From: Nocardioidaceae bacterium
GTDB taxonomy: Bacteria; Actinomycetota; Actinomycetes; Propionibacteriales; Nocardioidaceae
Assembly: GCA_013696975.1 (NCBI GenBank)
Contig: JACCXO010000026.1
Location: 1 to 37,948, forward strand
DNA length: 37,948 bases
Direction: 5' to 3'
The position numbers and the translations under genes are program-made. The stretch's first letter is position 1; each line of letters opens with the position of its first letter. The notes beneath the pieces were generated by a model. It worked only from the letters and a program-made list of their open reading frames with translations, was not told the origin of the DNA and ran no database searches. Positions 1 through 10,959 of this stretch are shown one piece after another.

Positions 1-2454
1 CGAGCGGCATACGACATCGAAGCCACCCAGGAAAAGTGGCTGAAGGTCTGGGCCGACCTCGACCCCTTCAAGGCGGTCGACGACGGCAGCCGAGAGCGTC
101 GTTACCTGCTCGACATGTTCCCGTACCCGTCGGGCGACCTGCACATGGGCCACGGTGAGGTGTTCGCGCTGGGTGACGTGGTGGCGCGATATTGGTTCCA
201 GCAGGGGTATGACGTCCTGCACCCCATCGGCTGGGACTCGTTCGGTCTGCCGGCCGAGAACGCCGCCATCAAGCGAGGCGAGCACCCTGCGGTGTGGACC
301 TACCAGAACATCGACACGCAGGCAGAGTCCTTTCGCCGCTATGCGATCTCCTTCGACTGGTCGACCCGGCTGCACACATCCGACCCGGAGTACTACCGCT
401 GGACCCAGTGGTTGTTCCTGAAGCTGTACGAACATGGCCTGGCCTATCGCAAGGGCTCAGCGGTCAACTGGTGCCCCAACGACCAGACGGTTCTAGCGAA
501 CGAGCAAGTCGTCGGCGGGTTCTGCGAGCGGTGTGGCGCGGAAGTCACCAAGCGCAACCTGACCCAGTGGTACTTCAAGGTCACCGCCTTCGCCCAACGC
601 CTGCTTGACGACATGGAGACATTGAGCGGGAGTTGGCCGGACCGGGTGCTGACCATGCAACGCAACTGGATCGGCCGCTCCGAGGGTGCTCACGTCGATT
701 TCGTCATCGAGGGTCGCGATGAGCCCGTCACTGTGTTCACGACGAGGCCGGACACCTTGTTCGGAGCCACGTTTTTCGTGGTCGCCGCCGACGCACCGCT
801 GGCGGCCGAGCTGTGCGCGCCCCAGCAGCGCGACGCGTTCGAGGAGTATGTGCGCGAAGTGCAACGCACCACCGATGTCGACCGGATGACCGAGGGCCGT
901 GACAAGACCGGCGTCTTCTTGGGGGTGCATGCCACCAATCCCATGACGGGCGCACAGATGCCGGTCTACGCGGCCGACTACGTGCTCGCGGACTACGGCA
1001 CCGGGGCGATCATGGCCGTGCCCGGGCAAGACCAACGTGACTGGGACTTCGCCCGAGCGTTCGACATGCCCATCGTGCGAACTGTGCAGCCCCGCCCCCA
1101 CTTCGACGGGGAGGCTTACACGGGCGAGGGGCCCGCCATCAACTCGTCCAATGACGAGCTGGACATCAACGGCCTGGACGTCACGGAGGCCAAGTCGCGC
1201 ACGATCGCCTACCTGCAGGACAAGGGCTTCGGGCGCGGCACGGTGAACTTCCGGCTGCGGGACTGGCTGGTGTCGAGGCAGCGGTTCTGGGGGGCGCCAA
1301 TCCCGATCGTGCACTGCATCGACTGTGGCGAGGTGCCCGTGCCCGTGGACCAGCTGCCCGTCATACTGCCGGATCTGCAGGGGGCGGACCTGGCTCCCAA
1401 AGGGGTGTCCCCGCTGGCTTCGGCCGCCGAATGGGTCAACGCGTCGTGTCCCGCGTGTGGCGGTGCGGCCAAGCGCGACACCGACACGATGGACACGTTC
1501 GTCGACTCGTCGTGGTACTTCCTGCGTTATCCGTCGCCCCACGACGAGACGCAGCCTTTCGACGTGGAGGCGATACGTCGATGGGGTCCGATCGAGCAGT
1601 ATGTCGGCGGGGTGGAGCACGCCATCTTGCATCTGCTGTACTCCCGTTTCGTCACCAAAGCCCTGCATGACATGGGCTATCTGGACTTCGTTGAACCGTT
1701 CAACGCACTGCTGAACCAAGGTGATGTGCGCAACCAGGGCAAGAGCATGTCGAAGTCGCTCGGCAACGGCGTCGACCTGGGGGAGCAGATCGCCAGGTTC
1801 GGCGTGGACGCCATCCGGCTGACGATGGTGTTCGCGGGTCCGCCTGAGGACGACATCGACTGGGCCGACCTGTCACCGGCCGGGTCGTTGCGGTTCCTGC
1901 AGCGCGCCTGGCGGTTGAGCGGAGATGTCACGAGTGCAGCGGGCACCTCACCGGACGCCGGCGATGTCGGGCTCCGCAAGATCACCCATCGGACGATCTC
2001 CGAAGCGACGCAGCTCCTCGACGGGCTGCGGTTCAACGTGGTCGTGGCCCGGGTGATGGAGCTGGTGAACGCAACCCGCAAGGCGATCGACACCGGCTGC
2101 GGTCCAGCCGATCCCGCGGTACGTGAAGCCGCTGAGACGGTGGCGGTCCTCTTGAGCCTGGTCGCCCCCTTCACCGCTGAGGAGATGTGGTCACGGCTGG
2201 GTCACGAGGCCACGGTGGCCAAGGCGGGCTGGCCTTCGGCGATCGACGAGCTGCTGGTTCAAGAGTCCGTCACCTGTGTCGTGCAGGTGCAAGGCAAGGT
2301 CCGGGCGAAGCTGGACGTGTCGCCTGACATTGACGAGGAGTCGCTGCAAGGCCTGGCGTTGGCCGAGGCCAACGTCATCCGGGCTATCGGCGACTCGTCG
2401 GTGCGCAGGGTAATCGTGCGAGCCCCCAAGGTCGTCAACATCGTCATCGGCTGA
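1..2454 (+). CDS. leuS: Leucyl-tRNA synthetase, 5'-truncated by the window edge
   Basis: Frame is open from base 1 ([53 protein letters not shown]); HMGH class I signature and [11 protein letters not shown] (KMSKS) motif. Confidence 0.97.
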   Translation, partial: RAAYDIEATQEKWLKVWADLDPFKAVDDGSRERRYLLDMFPYPSGDLHMGHGEVFALGDVVARYWFQQGYDVLHPIGWDSFGLPAENAAIKRGEHPAVWTYQNIDTQAESFRRYAISFDWSTRLHTSDPEYYRWTQWLFLKLYEHGLAYRKGSAVNWCPNDQTVLANEQVVGGFCERCGAEVTKRNLTQWYFKVTAFAQRLLDDMETLSGSWPDRVLTMQRNWIGRSEGAHVDFVIEGRDEPVTVFTTRPDTLFGATFFVVAADAPLAAELCAPQQRDAFEEYVREVQRTTDVDRMTEGRDKTGVFLGVHATNPMTGAQMPVYAADYVLADYGTGAIMAVPGQDQRDWDFARAFDMPIVRTVQPRPHFDGEAYTGEGPAINSSNDELDINGLDVTEAKSRTIAYLQDKGFGRGTVNFRLRDWLVSRQRFWGAPIPIVHCIDCGEVPVPVDQLPVILPDLQGADLAPKGVSPLASAAEWVNASCPACGGAAKRDTDTMDTFVDSSWYFLRYPSPHDETQPFDVEAIRRWGPIEQYVGGVEHAILHLLYSRFVTKALHDMGYLDFVEPFNALLNQGDVRNQGKSMSKSLGNGVDLGEQIARFGVDAIRLTMVFAGPPEDDIDWADLSPAGSLRFLQRAWRLSGDVTSAAGTSPDAGDVGLRKITHRTISEATQLLDGLRFNVVVARVMELVNATRKAIDTGCGPADPAVREAAETVAVLLSLVAPFTAEEMWSRLGHEATVAKAGWPSAIDELLVQESVTCVVQVQGKVRAKLDVSPDIDEESLQGLALAEANVIRAIGDSSVRRVIVRAPKVVNIVIG

Positions 2455-2470
2455 CCGATAGTCTCCCCGC

Positions 2471-3367
2471 ATGCCTCGCGCGGTCGCTCTCGTCTCCGAC
2501 TCGACGTCGGTGCACGCGGAGCTCGCGCAGCGCCTCGACGTCATCATCGTGCCCTTGCAGGTCATCATCGGGACGAAGGCGTACGACGAGGGGAGTGGTG
2601 CGAGTCCCGAGACCGTGGCCGCTGCCCTGAAGGCGCGGACGCCGGTCAGCACCAGCCGGCCGTCGCCTGAAGCCTTTCTGCGCGTGTATGAGCGCGCCTC
2701 GAAAGACGGCGCTGACGCCGTCGTCTCCGTGCATCTCTCGAGTGAGGTGTCCGGCACCTTCGATTCGGCCGAGCTAGCAGCCAGGCGGGCATCGATTCCG
2801 GTGTACGTCGTCGACAGCCGTCAGCTAGGCATGGCCACCGGGTTCGCCGTCCAATCCGCAGCGGAAGCGCTGGACCGGGGTGCCGACGCTGAGGAGGCCG
2901 CAGCGGTGGCGAGTTCTCGTGCCGCGGCCATGACCGCGTTGTTCTATGTCGACACCCTCGAGCACCTACGTCGTGGTGGCCGCGTCGGGACAACAGCCGC
3001 GTTGCTCGGTTCAGCTCTTGCGGTCAAGCCGTTGCTCAAGGTCGAGGACGGATGCATCGTCGCGCTGGAAAAGGTGCGAACCTCGGCGAAGGCACTCAAT
3101 CGGATGCAGGAGCTTGCCGTCGCAGCAGCCGGTGATGAGGATGTCGACGTCGCCGTCTCGCATTTGGCGAACGCCGCCGGAGCCGAGGCGTTAGCGAGCC
3201 AGTTGAAAGAACGACTGCCCCAGCTCGATCATGTGGTGGTCACCCAGGTGGGTGCCGTGATCGGAGCGCACGTGGGGCCAGGGATGCTCGCGGTTGTGGT
3301 GGCACCTCGACAACCTCAACGGCTCGACGAAGCGACAGACTCTGCACAAGAGGACGACTCCGGCTAG
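2471..3367 (+). CDS. degV: DegV family fatty-acid-binding protein
   Basis: VALVSDSTSVHAELAQRLDVIIVPLQVIIGTKAYDEG...SRPSPEAFLRVYERASKDGADAVVSVHLSSEVSGTFDSA is typical DegV. Confidence 0.93.
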   Translation: MPRAVALVSDSTSVHAELAQRLDVIIVPLQVIIGTKAYDEGSGASPETVAAALKARTPVSTSRPSPEAFLRVYERASKDGADAVVSVHLSSEVSGTFDSAELAARRASIPVYVVDSRQLGMATGFAVQSAAEALDRGADAEEAAAVASSRAAAMTALFYVDTLEHLRRGGRVGTTAALLGSALAVKPLLKVEDGCIVALEKVRTSAKALNRMQELAVAAAGDEDVDVAVSHLANAAGAEALASQLKERLPQLDHVVVTQVGAVIGAHVGPGMLAVVVAPRQPQRLDEATDSAQEDDSG

Positions 3368-3427
3368 TTGTCCACAGGTCCTCTCGCTGGGCTGTCGTCA
3401 GGCTCGCGTCACTTCTAGCGTGATGGC

Positions 3428-4381
3428 ATGTTCGGACGGCATAGCCCTCGCGATGGTGACGCGGTCGCCGCCGCACAGCGACGTCTGGAGGCCCTTGCGG
3501 CTCAATTCCATCCCGGCTCCCGAATCGATGCCGATCCCGCGGTTGAGCGGCCACCGGATCCGAAGGTGGAACCCGACGACGGTGACGAAGAGACGACTAC
3601 CTCAACGTTCACCACGCCTGACCCTGTCCTCGACCAGTCAGCGAGCGCGACGCCTCGCAAAGGCGGCAGGCACGCAGCGCGGGTGAACCCAGCGAAGGAG
3701 TTTGGACGCTGGGACATCACCACTCACCACGTGACCCTCGTCGCACTCACGGTCGCGCTGCTGATCGCGGTGACTGCATGGTGGGTCCTTCGCGCCAAAC
3801 CGGAGGCGGGCACCGTCTCCAGCGAACGCACGCTTCCCAGCCCTGCCTCAGCACCCGCAGGAACGACGCCGTCGGTGAACCCACCGACGGCGGGTGAGCC
3901 CGCGGCAACGCTGTCGGCGGCGACGATGTCGCCGTCAGCGATCGGCGGCTCTGTCGTAGTGGATGTGGCCGGCAAGGTACGCCGACCAGGGATCGTCGAG
4001 CTGCCTGCCGGTTCGCGCATCGTGGACGCTCTCGACTCAGCCGGAGGAGTGCGCCCGGATGTCGACACCGCGTCACTCAATCTGGCCCGGGTGTTGGTCG
4101 ACGGAGAACAGATCGTCGTCGGGCTGGAGGTGCCCGTCATGCCGCCTACCGCTGCTGCTCTCGGCGGCTCACCGAGCCCGCAGGCCCCCGCCATGGTCGA
4201 CCTCAACACAGCAACCGCCGAGCAGCTCGACACTTTGCCGGGCATTGGCCCGGTCACCGCTGCTGCCATCTTGACGTGGCGCGCCGAAAACGGAGCGTTC
4301 TCCGCCGTCGACGAGCTGCTCGAGGTGTCCGGGATCGGGGACGCCACTCTCGCCGACATACAAGCCCATGTGTATGTATGA
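3428..4381 (+). CDS. comEA: ComEA family helix-hairpin-helix competence protein (TM + SLBB + HhH)
   Basis: Single TM segment, SLBB-like VVDVAGKVRRPGIVELPAGSRIVDALDSAGG, C-terminal VDLNTATAEQLDTLPGIGPVTAAAILTWR HhH. Confidence 0.93.
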   Translation: MFGRHSPRDGDAVAAAQRRLEALAAQFHPGSRIDADPAVERPPDPKVEPDDGDEETTTSTFTTPDPVLDQSASATPRKGGRHAARVNPAKEFGRWDITTHHVTLVALTVALLIAVTAWWVLRAKPEAGTVSSERTLPSPASAPAGTTPSVNPPTAGEPAATLSAATMSPSAIGGSVVVDVAGKVRRPGIVELPAGSRIVDALDSAGGVRPDVDTASLNLARVLVDGEQIVVGLEVPVMPPTAAALGGSPSPQAPAMVDLNTATAEQLDTLPGIGPVTAAAILTWRAENGAFSAVDELLEVSGIGDATLADIQAHVYV

Positions 4382-6702
4382 CCTCGGAACGCCTCGACCT
4401 GCGCCTGGCTCCATCAGCGCTGGCCGCGTGGTCGATGACGGCGATGGGGCTCGGCTGGTCGAGTGGACAGGCTGTGCTGGGAGCGGTCGCGCTCGCGACG
4501 GTTGGGTTCGCTTTGCTCTGCTGGAAGCGGAGGGATGCCGATGAGCTAGCGCGAGACTCCCGATGGGTGCTTGCCGCCGCTTGTGCCCTCATCGTTGCGG
4601 GCTCAGGACTTGCCGTCGCAGGGCTGCGGGCGGGAGCTGTCCAGGTTGGTCCTGTCCCGGTGCTGGCAGAGCAGCAAGCGCAGGTCACCGTCGAAGCAGT
4701 CGTGGTCACGGACCCTGTCCTGCGTCAAGGCAGGTTCAGCACGTATGTGGTGGTGCGCATCAGTGCCCGCCAAGTCACTGGGCGGGGCGAGACCACGCGA
4801 GTGCGTTCACCGCTGCTTGTCATCGCAGACGAATCGTGGATGCAAGTTCATCTTGGTGACAACGTTGAGACGTCGGGCCGGTTGTCGACAGCCGACGGTC
4901 CTGACCTGGCGGCGCTGCTGTCAGCGCGCGAGGATCCGACTGTCTTGTCCGAGGCCAGTTGGGTTTTCGCCGGGATCAGCCAGGTACGCGCTGGGCTGAC
5001 CGAGGCGGCGTCACCGTTGCCGGCAGCGCAGCGGGCGCTCGTGCCGGCCTTGGTCGACGGTGATGACTCGGGAATGCCACCGGACATGGTCGAGGACTTC
5101 AAGACGACCGGGATGACCCATCTGCTGGCGGTCAGCGGATCCAACCTCACGTTGGTGCTCGGGTTTGTGCTCTTCATCGCCCGCTGGTGTGGGGTGCGCG
5201 CACACGGCCTGACGGTTGTCGGTGTCGCCGCAGTCGTCTTCTTTGTGTTGCTGGCCCGACCGGAACCGTCTGTGTTGCGAGCCGCCGCGATGGGCCTGGT
5301 CGCCCTTGCCGGACTGGTGGCTGGGGGGCGCAAGCGCGGTATCAGGGCGCTGTGCGTGGCGGTGGTGGTGCTTCTCCTGCTCGATCCCTGGCTGGCGAGG
5401 TCCGTGGGCTTTATGCTGTCGACGCTTGCCACCGGTGGCATCTTGTTGCTGGCGCCGCCTTGGCGAGACGCTTTGGCCCAATGGATGCCGGTGCCGTTGG
5501 CCGAGGCGATCGCCGTACCGCTCGCAGCTCAGATGGTCTGCACGCCAGTCGTGGCGGCCATTTCTGGACAGGTGAGCTTGGTCGCCGTCGGAGCGAACCT
5601 GCTTGCTGCGCCTGCGGTCGGCCCGACGACGGTCATCGGCCTCATCGCTGGCCTCGTCGCCGTAATGAGCCAGCCACTAGGTCACCTCGGCGGCTTGCTT
5701 GCAGGCATACCCGCGTGGTGGATCATCAATGTGGCGCGTCACGCCGCCGGAGTCGCCGGCGCCAGCGTCGACTGGCCGGCCACTCCATTCGCCATCGCAG
5801 CCCTGGCCCTGCTGTGTGTGTTGTGCGTCTGCGCGATGGCGGCAGTGCTGCGACGTCGCTTGGCTTGCCTTGTCGTGGTCGTAGTTGTCTCGGTGGGGAT
5901 GGCGCAGCCCCTTGGCCGGATGGGGTGGCCTCCCGACGACTGGCTGATGGTCGTTTGCGACGTAGGTCAAGGCGACGGGCTCGTCCTCAACGCAGGAAGT
6001 GGATCTGTCGTCGTCGTGGACGCGGGCCCGGAGCCCAGCGATATCGACCGCTGTCTCGACGACCTCGGGATCAGTGAGGTGGCACTCGTCGTGCTCACCC
6101 ATTTCCATGCCGATCACGTCGATGGGCTTCCCGGGGTGCTCAACGGCCGCGTCGTCCACGAGATCGAGGTGTCCCCGCTGTCTGACCCACCACAGCAGGC
6201 GGCTGAGGTAGGGCAGTTGGCGGCCGCAGCCGACATCCCCCTGAGCATCGCCGTGCCTGGCGAACAATGGCAGGTCGGCCAGCTGCGTTGGGAGGTGCTG
6301 GGACCCTGGCGCGTCTATGGGTCAGGAGAAGAAGGCGACGGTGCCAACAACGCGAGTGTGGTGATGCTGGTGGAAGTTCAAGGTCACAGGATGCTGCTGA
6401 CGGGAGACGCTGAGCCAGAAGAAGAGCTCGACATCCTCCGCTCCGGAGCAGACCTTGCTGTCGACGCCCTCAAGGTCTCCCATCACGGGTCAGCCAACCA
6501 GGACCCGGACTTTGTCGCTGCCACGAGAGCCGCCGTTGCCGTCATCTCAGTCGGGGCGGACAACGACTACGGACATCCGTCGATCGAGACGATGGCACAA
6601 CTCGAAGGCCTCGGTGCGGCGATCTTTCGCACTGACCTCGACGGTGACATCGCCATCGTGGATCAAGGCGACGGCTTGGCGGTCGCTACCTCTGAACCGT
6701 GA
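4378..6702 (+). CDS. comEC: ComEC/Rec2 family competence protein (DNA uptake channel with MBL domain)
   Basis: ATG at 4378 overlaps the comEA stop (ATGA). Multi-TM with TGMTHLLAVSGSNLTLV and C-terminal LTHFHADHVDGLPG and KVSHHGSANQ. Confidence 0.94.
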   Translation: MTSERLDLRLAPSALAAWSMTAMGLGWSSGQAVLGAVALATVGFALLCWKRRDADELARDSRWVLAAACALIVAGSGLAVAGLRAGAVQVGPVPVLAEQQAQVTVEAVVVTDPVLRQGRFSTYVVVRISARQVTGRGETTRVRSPLLVIADESWMQVHLGDNVETSGRLSTADGPDLAALLSAREDPTVLSEASWVFAGISQVRAGLTEAASPLPAAQRALVPALVDGDDSGMPPDMVEDFKTTGMTHLLAVSGSNLTLVLGFVLFIARWCGVRAHGLTVVGVAAVVFFVLLARPEPSVLRAAAMGLVALAGLVAGGRKRGIRALCVAVVVLLLLDPWLARSVGFMLSTLATGGILLLAPPWRDALAQWMPVPLAEAIAVPLAAQMVCTPVVAAISGQVSLVAVGANLLAAPAVGPTTVIGLIAGLVAVMSQPLGHLGGLLAGIPAWWIINVARHAAGVAGASVDWPATPFAIAALALLCVLCVCAMAAVLRRRLACLVVVVVVSVGMAQPLGRMGWPPDDWLMVVCDVGQGDGLVLNAGSGSVVVVDAGPEPSDIDRCLDDLGISEVALVVLTHFHADHVDGLPGVLNGRVVHEIEVSPLSDPPQQAAEVGQLAAAADIPLSIAVPGEQWQVGQLRWEVLGPWRVYGSGEEGDGANNASVVMLVEVQGHRMLLTGDAEPEEELDILRSGADLAVDALKVSHHGSANQDPDFVAATRAAVAVISVGADNDYGHPSIETMAQLEGLGAAIFRTDLDGDIAIVDQGDGLAVATSEP

Positions 6703-6829
6703 ACTCTGCGCCTATGGGTCTTGAGCTGTCGGTGGCTGGCTGTGATGTCAAAGCCCAAGCTGTCGGCGATGCGCTGAACTGCTGGCGAGCCGCTGACCTG
6801 TCGTCGGCGCGTGTCATGCTGAACACATC

Positions 6830-7810
6830 ATGGCCAAACCGACCGCAGCCAGCGTCTTGGGTGTCACCACTTTGATCACCGGCACCAACGAGTTCCTCGC
6901 CGAGCGCACGATCGTCGCGACCCGGGAAGCCGTCATACATGCCGACCCTGACGCCGACGTGTCGGAGTTGGCCGCGGGGGAGCTGGGGGCAGGCACGCTC
7001 GCCGAAATCACCAGCCCCTCTCTCTTCGCGACCATGCGCTGCGTCGTGGTGCGCACCTTGGAAGACCTGCCGTATTCAGCCGAAGCTGACCTGCTCGGCT
7101 ATGTCGCCGGGCCGGCTGACGACGTCGCACTCGTCCTGCACCACACCGGCGGCATGAAGGGCAAATCACTGCTCGACAAGCTCCGCAAAGCCGGCGCCCA
7201 GGAGGTCAAAGCGCAACCCCTCAAGAAGTGGGAGCTACCGACGTGGGTGACGACCGAGTTCCGGCACCACAAGGCCAAGATCGGCGACTCAGCAGCGGCC
7301 ACGCTCATCGATGCTGTGGGCGAGGACATGCGGGCGCTGGCTGGAGCCGCGGACCAGCTCGCGGCTGATGCGCAGGGAGAACCCGTGACGGAGGCCATCG
7401 TGCGGCGGTATTTCGGCGGTCGGGCGGATGTCAAGGGCTTCGCCGTCGCGGATGCCGCCATCGGGGGCAAGGCCCCCGAGGCGCTCGAGCAGCTGCGTTG
7501 GGCCTTCGCCACCAAGACGGATCCCGTGCTCATCACCAGCGCGATCGCAGGTGGACTGCGTGGGTTGGCGCGCTATCTGGCGGCGCCACGAGGTCTCCGT
7601 GAAAGTGACCTAGCGCGCGAGGTGGGTGTGCCGACGTGGAAACTCAGGTCGCTGGCGACTCAAGCGCGAGGATGGAAGCCTCGCGGCGTGGCCATCGCCA
7701 TCCAGGCCGCGGCGCAGGCCGACGCCGACGTCAAAGGAGCGGCCGGTGACCGGGAGTGGGCTTGCGAGCGACTGGTGATCTCTGTGGTCCGGGCAAAGGC
7801 CATCCAGTGA
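6830..7810 (+). CDS. holA: DNA polymerase III delta subunit
   Basis: HolA-like sequence; position between comEC and rpsT is the conserved actinobacterial order. Confidence 0.9.
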   Translation: MAKPTAASVLGVTTLITGTNEFLAERTIVATREAVIHADPDADVSELAAGELGAGTLAEITSPSLFATMRCVVVRTLEDLPYSAEADLLGYVAGPADDVALVLHHTGGMKGKSLLDKLRKAGAQEVKAQPLKKWELPTWVTTEFRHHKAKIGDSAAATLIDAVGEDMRALAGAADQLAADAQGEPVTEAIVRRYFGGRADVKGFAVADAAIGGKAPEALEQLRWAFATKTDPVLITSAIAGGLRGLARYLAAPRGLRESDLAREVGVPTWKLRSLATQARGWKPRGVAIAIQAAAQADADVKGAAGDREWACERLVISVVRAKAIQ

Positions 7811-7830
7811 TCGGCCCGCTGGAACGCGAA

Positions 7831-7860
7831 ACGGGCCGCTCCAGAGAGGAGCCGGCCCGT
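7831..7860. terminator. Probable bidirectional terminator hairpin between convergent holA and rpsT
   Basis: ACGGGCCGCTCC-AGAGA-GGAGCCGGCCCGT, 12-bp stem with one bulged base; no U-tract. Confidence 0.65.
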
Positions 7861-7890
7861 GATTGCTCTGCATGCGCCCAGATGCGCAAG

Positions 7891-8151
7891 TCAGAGAGTG
7901 GCGACCTTCTTGGAGATCGAAGACTTCTTGTTGGCGGCCTGGTTCCGGTGTATCACTCCTGCTGAAACAGCCTTGTCGAGCTTGCGATTGGCGGCCTTGG
8001 CGAGTTGCTGCGCTTGCTCGGTATCCCCAGAGTCAGCGGCCTCGCGGAAGCGACGGATCGAGGTCTTGAGCGCGGACTTGACCGACTTGTTCCGCTCGCG
8101 AGCAGACTCGTTCTGCTTATTGCGCTTGATCTGGGACTTGATGTTAGCCAC
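7891..8151 (-). CDS. rpsT: 30S ribosomal protein S20
   Basis: GTG start at 8151: (M)[34 protein letters not shown]...[19 protein letters not shown]. Confidence 0.97.
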   Translation of the reverse strand: MANIKSQIKRNKQNESARERNKSVKSALKTSIRRFREAADSGDTEQAQQLAKAANRKLDKAVSAGVIHRNQAANKKSSISKKVATL

Positions 8152-8560
8152 GAAGAAATGCCTCTTAGAGTCGAATCGAGTGGGAGCAGCGTCACGCGCC
8201 GAGCCACCTCGCACGCGACGAGAGACAGTACCAGCGCGCTTCTAAGCGGGCCAAATCCGGTCGTGCGCTCGAGTTCCATGCCGGAAGCTGCTCTAACCCG
8301 GCGGCGAGGCGGGCTATCCCTTGGTCAGGGTGCCGGCTGGCATGGCGCACGACTGCCTGTCGCGGTGCGTTTCTAGGGTACGGCGGACAACGAGTTTTAC
8401 CCTCCTCGAAATCGCCTCTGGTTATGAGCTGGCTCGGAACGCGGCGGCAGGGCCGCTGCGAACCGACATGCGCGCCGTTCATCTGATCTCGAGCAGTGAC
8501 CTCAGCCGACAGGAACACGCCCAGCCGGTGCAACCGGGGCCCTTGTCAGAATTGATCTGC

Positions 8561-8929
8561 TCAACCAGCCTGCGGCCGGTGGCTGTCGCGATCGGGATAG
8601 CCGTGCTTGGCCACGGTGAGCAGCACGGCGGAGTCGTCGAGCGCTTCGAGGCTGTGTCGTGCGGCGGGGACGATGAGGAGGTCGCCGGGAGAGCCGTTCC
8701 AGCTGACGTCGCCAGCGACGAGGCGAACCCGCCCGTGCAGCACCTGCACGGTGGCCTCGCCCGGATTGTCATGCTCATCCAGTCCGCGGCCGGCGGCCAG
8801 TGCGATCAGGGTCTGGCGCAGCACGTGTTCATGACCGCCGTACACGGTCTTCGCGCTGCGACCGCTGGAAGCCTCGCGGGCGATCTTCAGCTGCTGACGG
8901 GCGAGGGCGGTCAACGATGACTTCTCCAT
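8561..8929 (-). CDS. Cupin domain-containing protein
   Basis: LDEHDNPGEATVQVLHGRVRLVAGDVSWNGSPGDLLIVPAARHSLEALDDSAVLLTV cupin motifs. Confidence 0.85.
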   Translation of the reverse strand: MEKSSLTALARQQLKIAREASSGRSAKTVYGGHEHVLRQTLIALAAGRGLDEHDNPGEATVQVLHGRVRLVAGDVSWNGSPGDLLIVPAARHSLEALDDSAVLLTVAKHGYPDRDSHRPQAG

Positions 8930-10001
8930 GCATGCACCTTCCCATACCGAGAGTCACGTGCACAGAACTGGACTGGCCCGTCGACGACGGCTGGGTGGCG
9001 TACAACAGTCTGCAGGTCATTGCGTACTTCGTCACCGTCTTCATCGCCGGCCCGTTGGCGATCCTGACCGGCCTGGGGATGTCACCGGCGCTGTCCACCC
9101 GCTTCAGGCGCATCAGCTCCGTACTCAGCATCCAGACCGCCCGCTCGCTGCACTTCCTCGTCATGGTCTGGTTTTTCCTCTTCATCGTGATGCACGTGGC
9201 GCTGGTCTTGACCACAGAAATGCGGGCCAACCTCGGCCACATGTACGCCAGCCGAAACGATGGCTCGTGGGTCGGTTTCTGGGTCTTCGCGGCGTCGATG
9301 GTGATCGTCGTCGGCTGGGTCGCGGCCACACCGTTCACCCTGCGTCACCCTCGCACTGTCCAGCGCATCGGTTACGCGCTGATCGGGCCCGTGCAGCGAC
9401 TATTCGAGCACACGGACGCCAGTACACCGAGAAGGACATCTCGCCCTACCTGTGGCACAACGGGAAGTATCCCGAGACCGACGAGTACACGGCGCTGTAT
9501 GACAACGACTTCGTCGACTACCGGCTGCTGGTCAACGGACTGGTCGACAATCCCGTCGCGCTGGACCTGACACAGCTGCGCGCCCTGCCGCATCACGAAC
9601 AGATCACCCAACACTTCTGCATCCAGGGCTGGTCGGGCATCGCGAAATGGGGTGGGGTGTCCATGCAGACCATCGTGAATCTTGTCCAGCCCAATCCCGA
9701 GGCCAAATGGGTGGTCTTCTACTCGCTCGGTGATGGGCCGGACGGGGGCATCTACTACGACGCGCACCCGATCGAGCAGATGGGCTACCACCTGACGATG
9801 TTGGCCTATGACATGAACGGCGCACCACTCGACTACGGCCACGGCTCCCCACTGCGGCTACGCAATGAGGTCCAGCTCGGCTTCAAGCAGGTCAAGTGGC
9901 TGAGAGGGGTCGAATTCGTTGAAGATTTCTCGCAGGTCGGTGCCGGCTATAGAGGGTATAACCAAGATCATGAATTCTTCGGCTACCGGCAAAGCATCTG
10001 A
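8917..10001 (+). pseudogene. Cytochrome b-type membrane domain fused to a molybdopterin-dependent oxidoreductase domain; frameshifted and probably N-truncated
   Basis: Frame A: ELDWPVDDGWVAYNSLQVIAYFVTVFIAGPLAILTGLGMSP...RLFEHTDA; continues in frame B: QYTEKDISPYLWHNGKYPETDEY...FCIQGWSGIAKWGGVSM...HGSPLRLRNEVQLGFKQVKWLRGVEFVEDF. The frame changes at about 9418-9423. Confidence 0.85.
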
Positions 10002-10034
10002 CCGCCATCAGGGCGGCGGGCGACATGGCGGCAG

Positions 10035-10865
10035 TCAGCTGTCAGGAGACAAGCCCAGCCGGTCTATGAGCTTCAGAGCGTCGTAGGGGGCGTGCACCTT
10101 GGCGTCGTTGTCGAAGTAGACATAGACATCCGCTCCAGCCGCGGACCAGCCGCGTACCTTGTCCGCCCAGCTATCGAGCGTCTGGTCCGGGTAACCGCTC
10201 ACATAGAGCTCTTCGGCGCCATGCAGACGCACGTAGGCGAAGTCTGAGGTCACCTCGTCGAATCGCGGCCATCTGTCGCCGGCATCGGAGCTGACGCACG
10301 CGATGTCATGAGCGCGCAAGAGCGCTAATGCTTCGTCGGACCCAAAACTCTGGTGGCGCCCCTCCAGCGCATGTCGGACCGGCAGATCAGCCGATGCCCA
10401 GATAAGTGCCCGGTCAGGGTCGAGCTTGTCGTCATGACGAGTGGCCAGCTCGGCAGCCGCGATGGTCGTGCGCGGCAGCTGCGCGAAGAACGCCGCCAAC
10501 CGGTCAGCATCAAAGGCCGCGTTTGCAGGCAGCTGCCACAAGATCGGACCCAGCTTGGGGCCGAGGGCCAGCAGTCCGGATGCGAAGAAGTTCGCGAGGG
10601 CGGACTCGACGTCGCTGAGCTTCTTGAAGTGGGTGATGAAGCGGCCACCCTTGACGGCGAACACGAAATCATCGGGGGTCTGCTCAGACCACAGGGCGTA
10701 GCTGGATGGGCGCTGAAGGGAGTAGAACGAGCCGTTGATCTCGACTGAGCTGAAGCGCTGCGCTGCGTAGGTGAGCTCTTCACGCTGTACGAGGCCCTTC
10801 GGATAGAAGTCCCCACGCCAGCCGCGATATCGCCAGCCAGAGATGCCGATACGCACGGTCGTCAC
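10035..10865 (-). CDS. DUF72 domain-containing protein
   Basis: VRIGISGWRYRGWRGDFYPKGLVQREELTYAAQRFSSVEINGSFYSLQRPSSYALWSEQTPDDFVFAVKG is characteristic of DUF72. Confidence 0.93.
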   Translation of the reverse strand: MTTVRIGISGWRYRGWRGDFYPKGLVQREELTYAAQRFSSVEINGSFYSLQRPSSYALWSEQTPDDFVFAVKGGRFITHFKKLSDVESALANFFASGLLALGPKLGPILWQLPANAAFDADRLAAFFAQLPRTTIAAAELATRHDDKLDPDRALIWASADLPVRHALEGRHQSFGSDEALALLRAHDIACVSSDAGDRWPRFDEVTSDFAYVRLHGAEELYVSGYPDQTLDSWADKVRGWSAAGADVYVYFDNDAKVHAPYDALKLIDRLGLSPDS

Positions 10866-10959
10866 TGCTCGAGGTTACCGATTCCCTTGGGTTGCTCCGG
10901 TATGACGGAGAGACGGCTCGGCAGCGACTCCTTCGCATCGCCTCGTGCACACTAGGCGC

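Noticed and set aside
493-1719. Long antisense ORF (408 aa) within leuS
   Set aside because: Opposite-frame ORF in GC-rich coding DNA; compositionally biased, no recognisable motif, fully overlapped by a clear leuS.
8215-8560. Possible RNA gene in the rpsT-cupin gap
   Set aside because: No tRNA cloverleaf or known ncRNA pattern recognised by eye; would need Infernal/Rfam.
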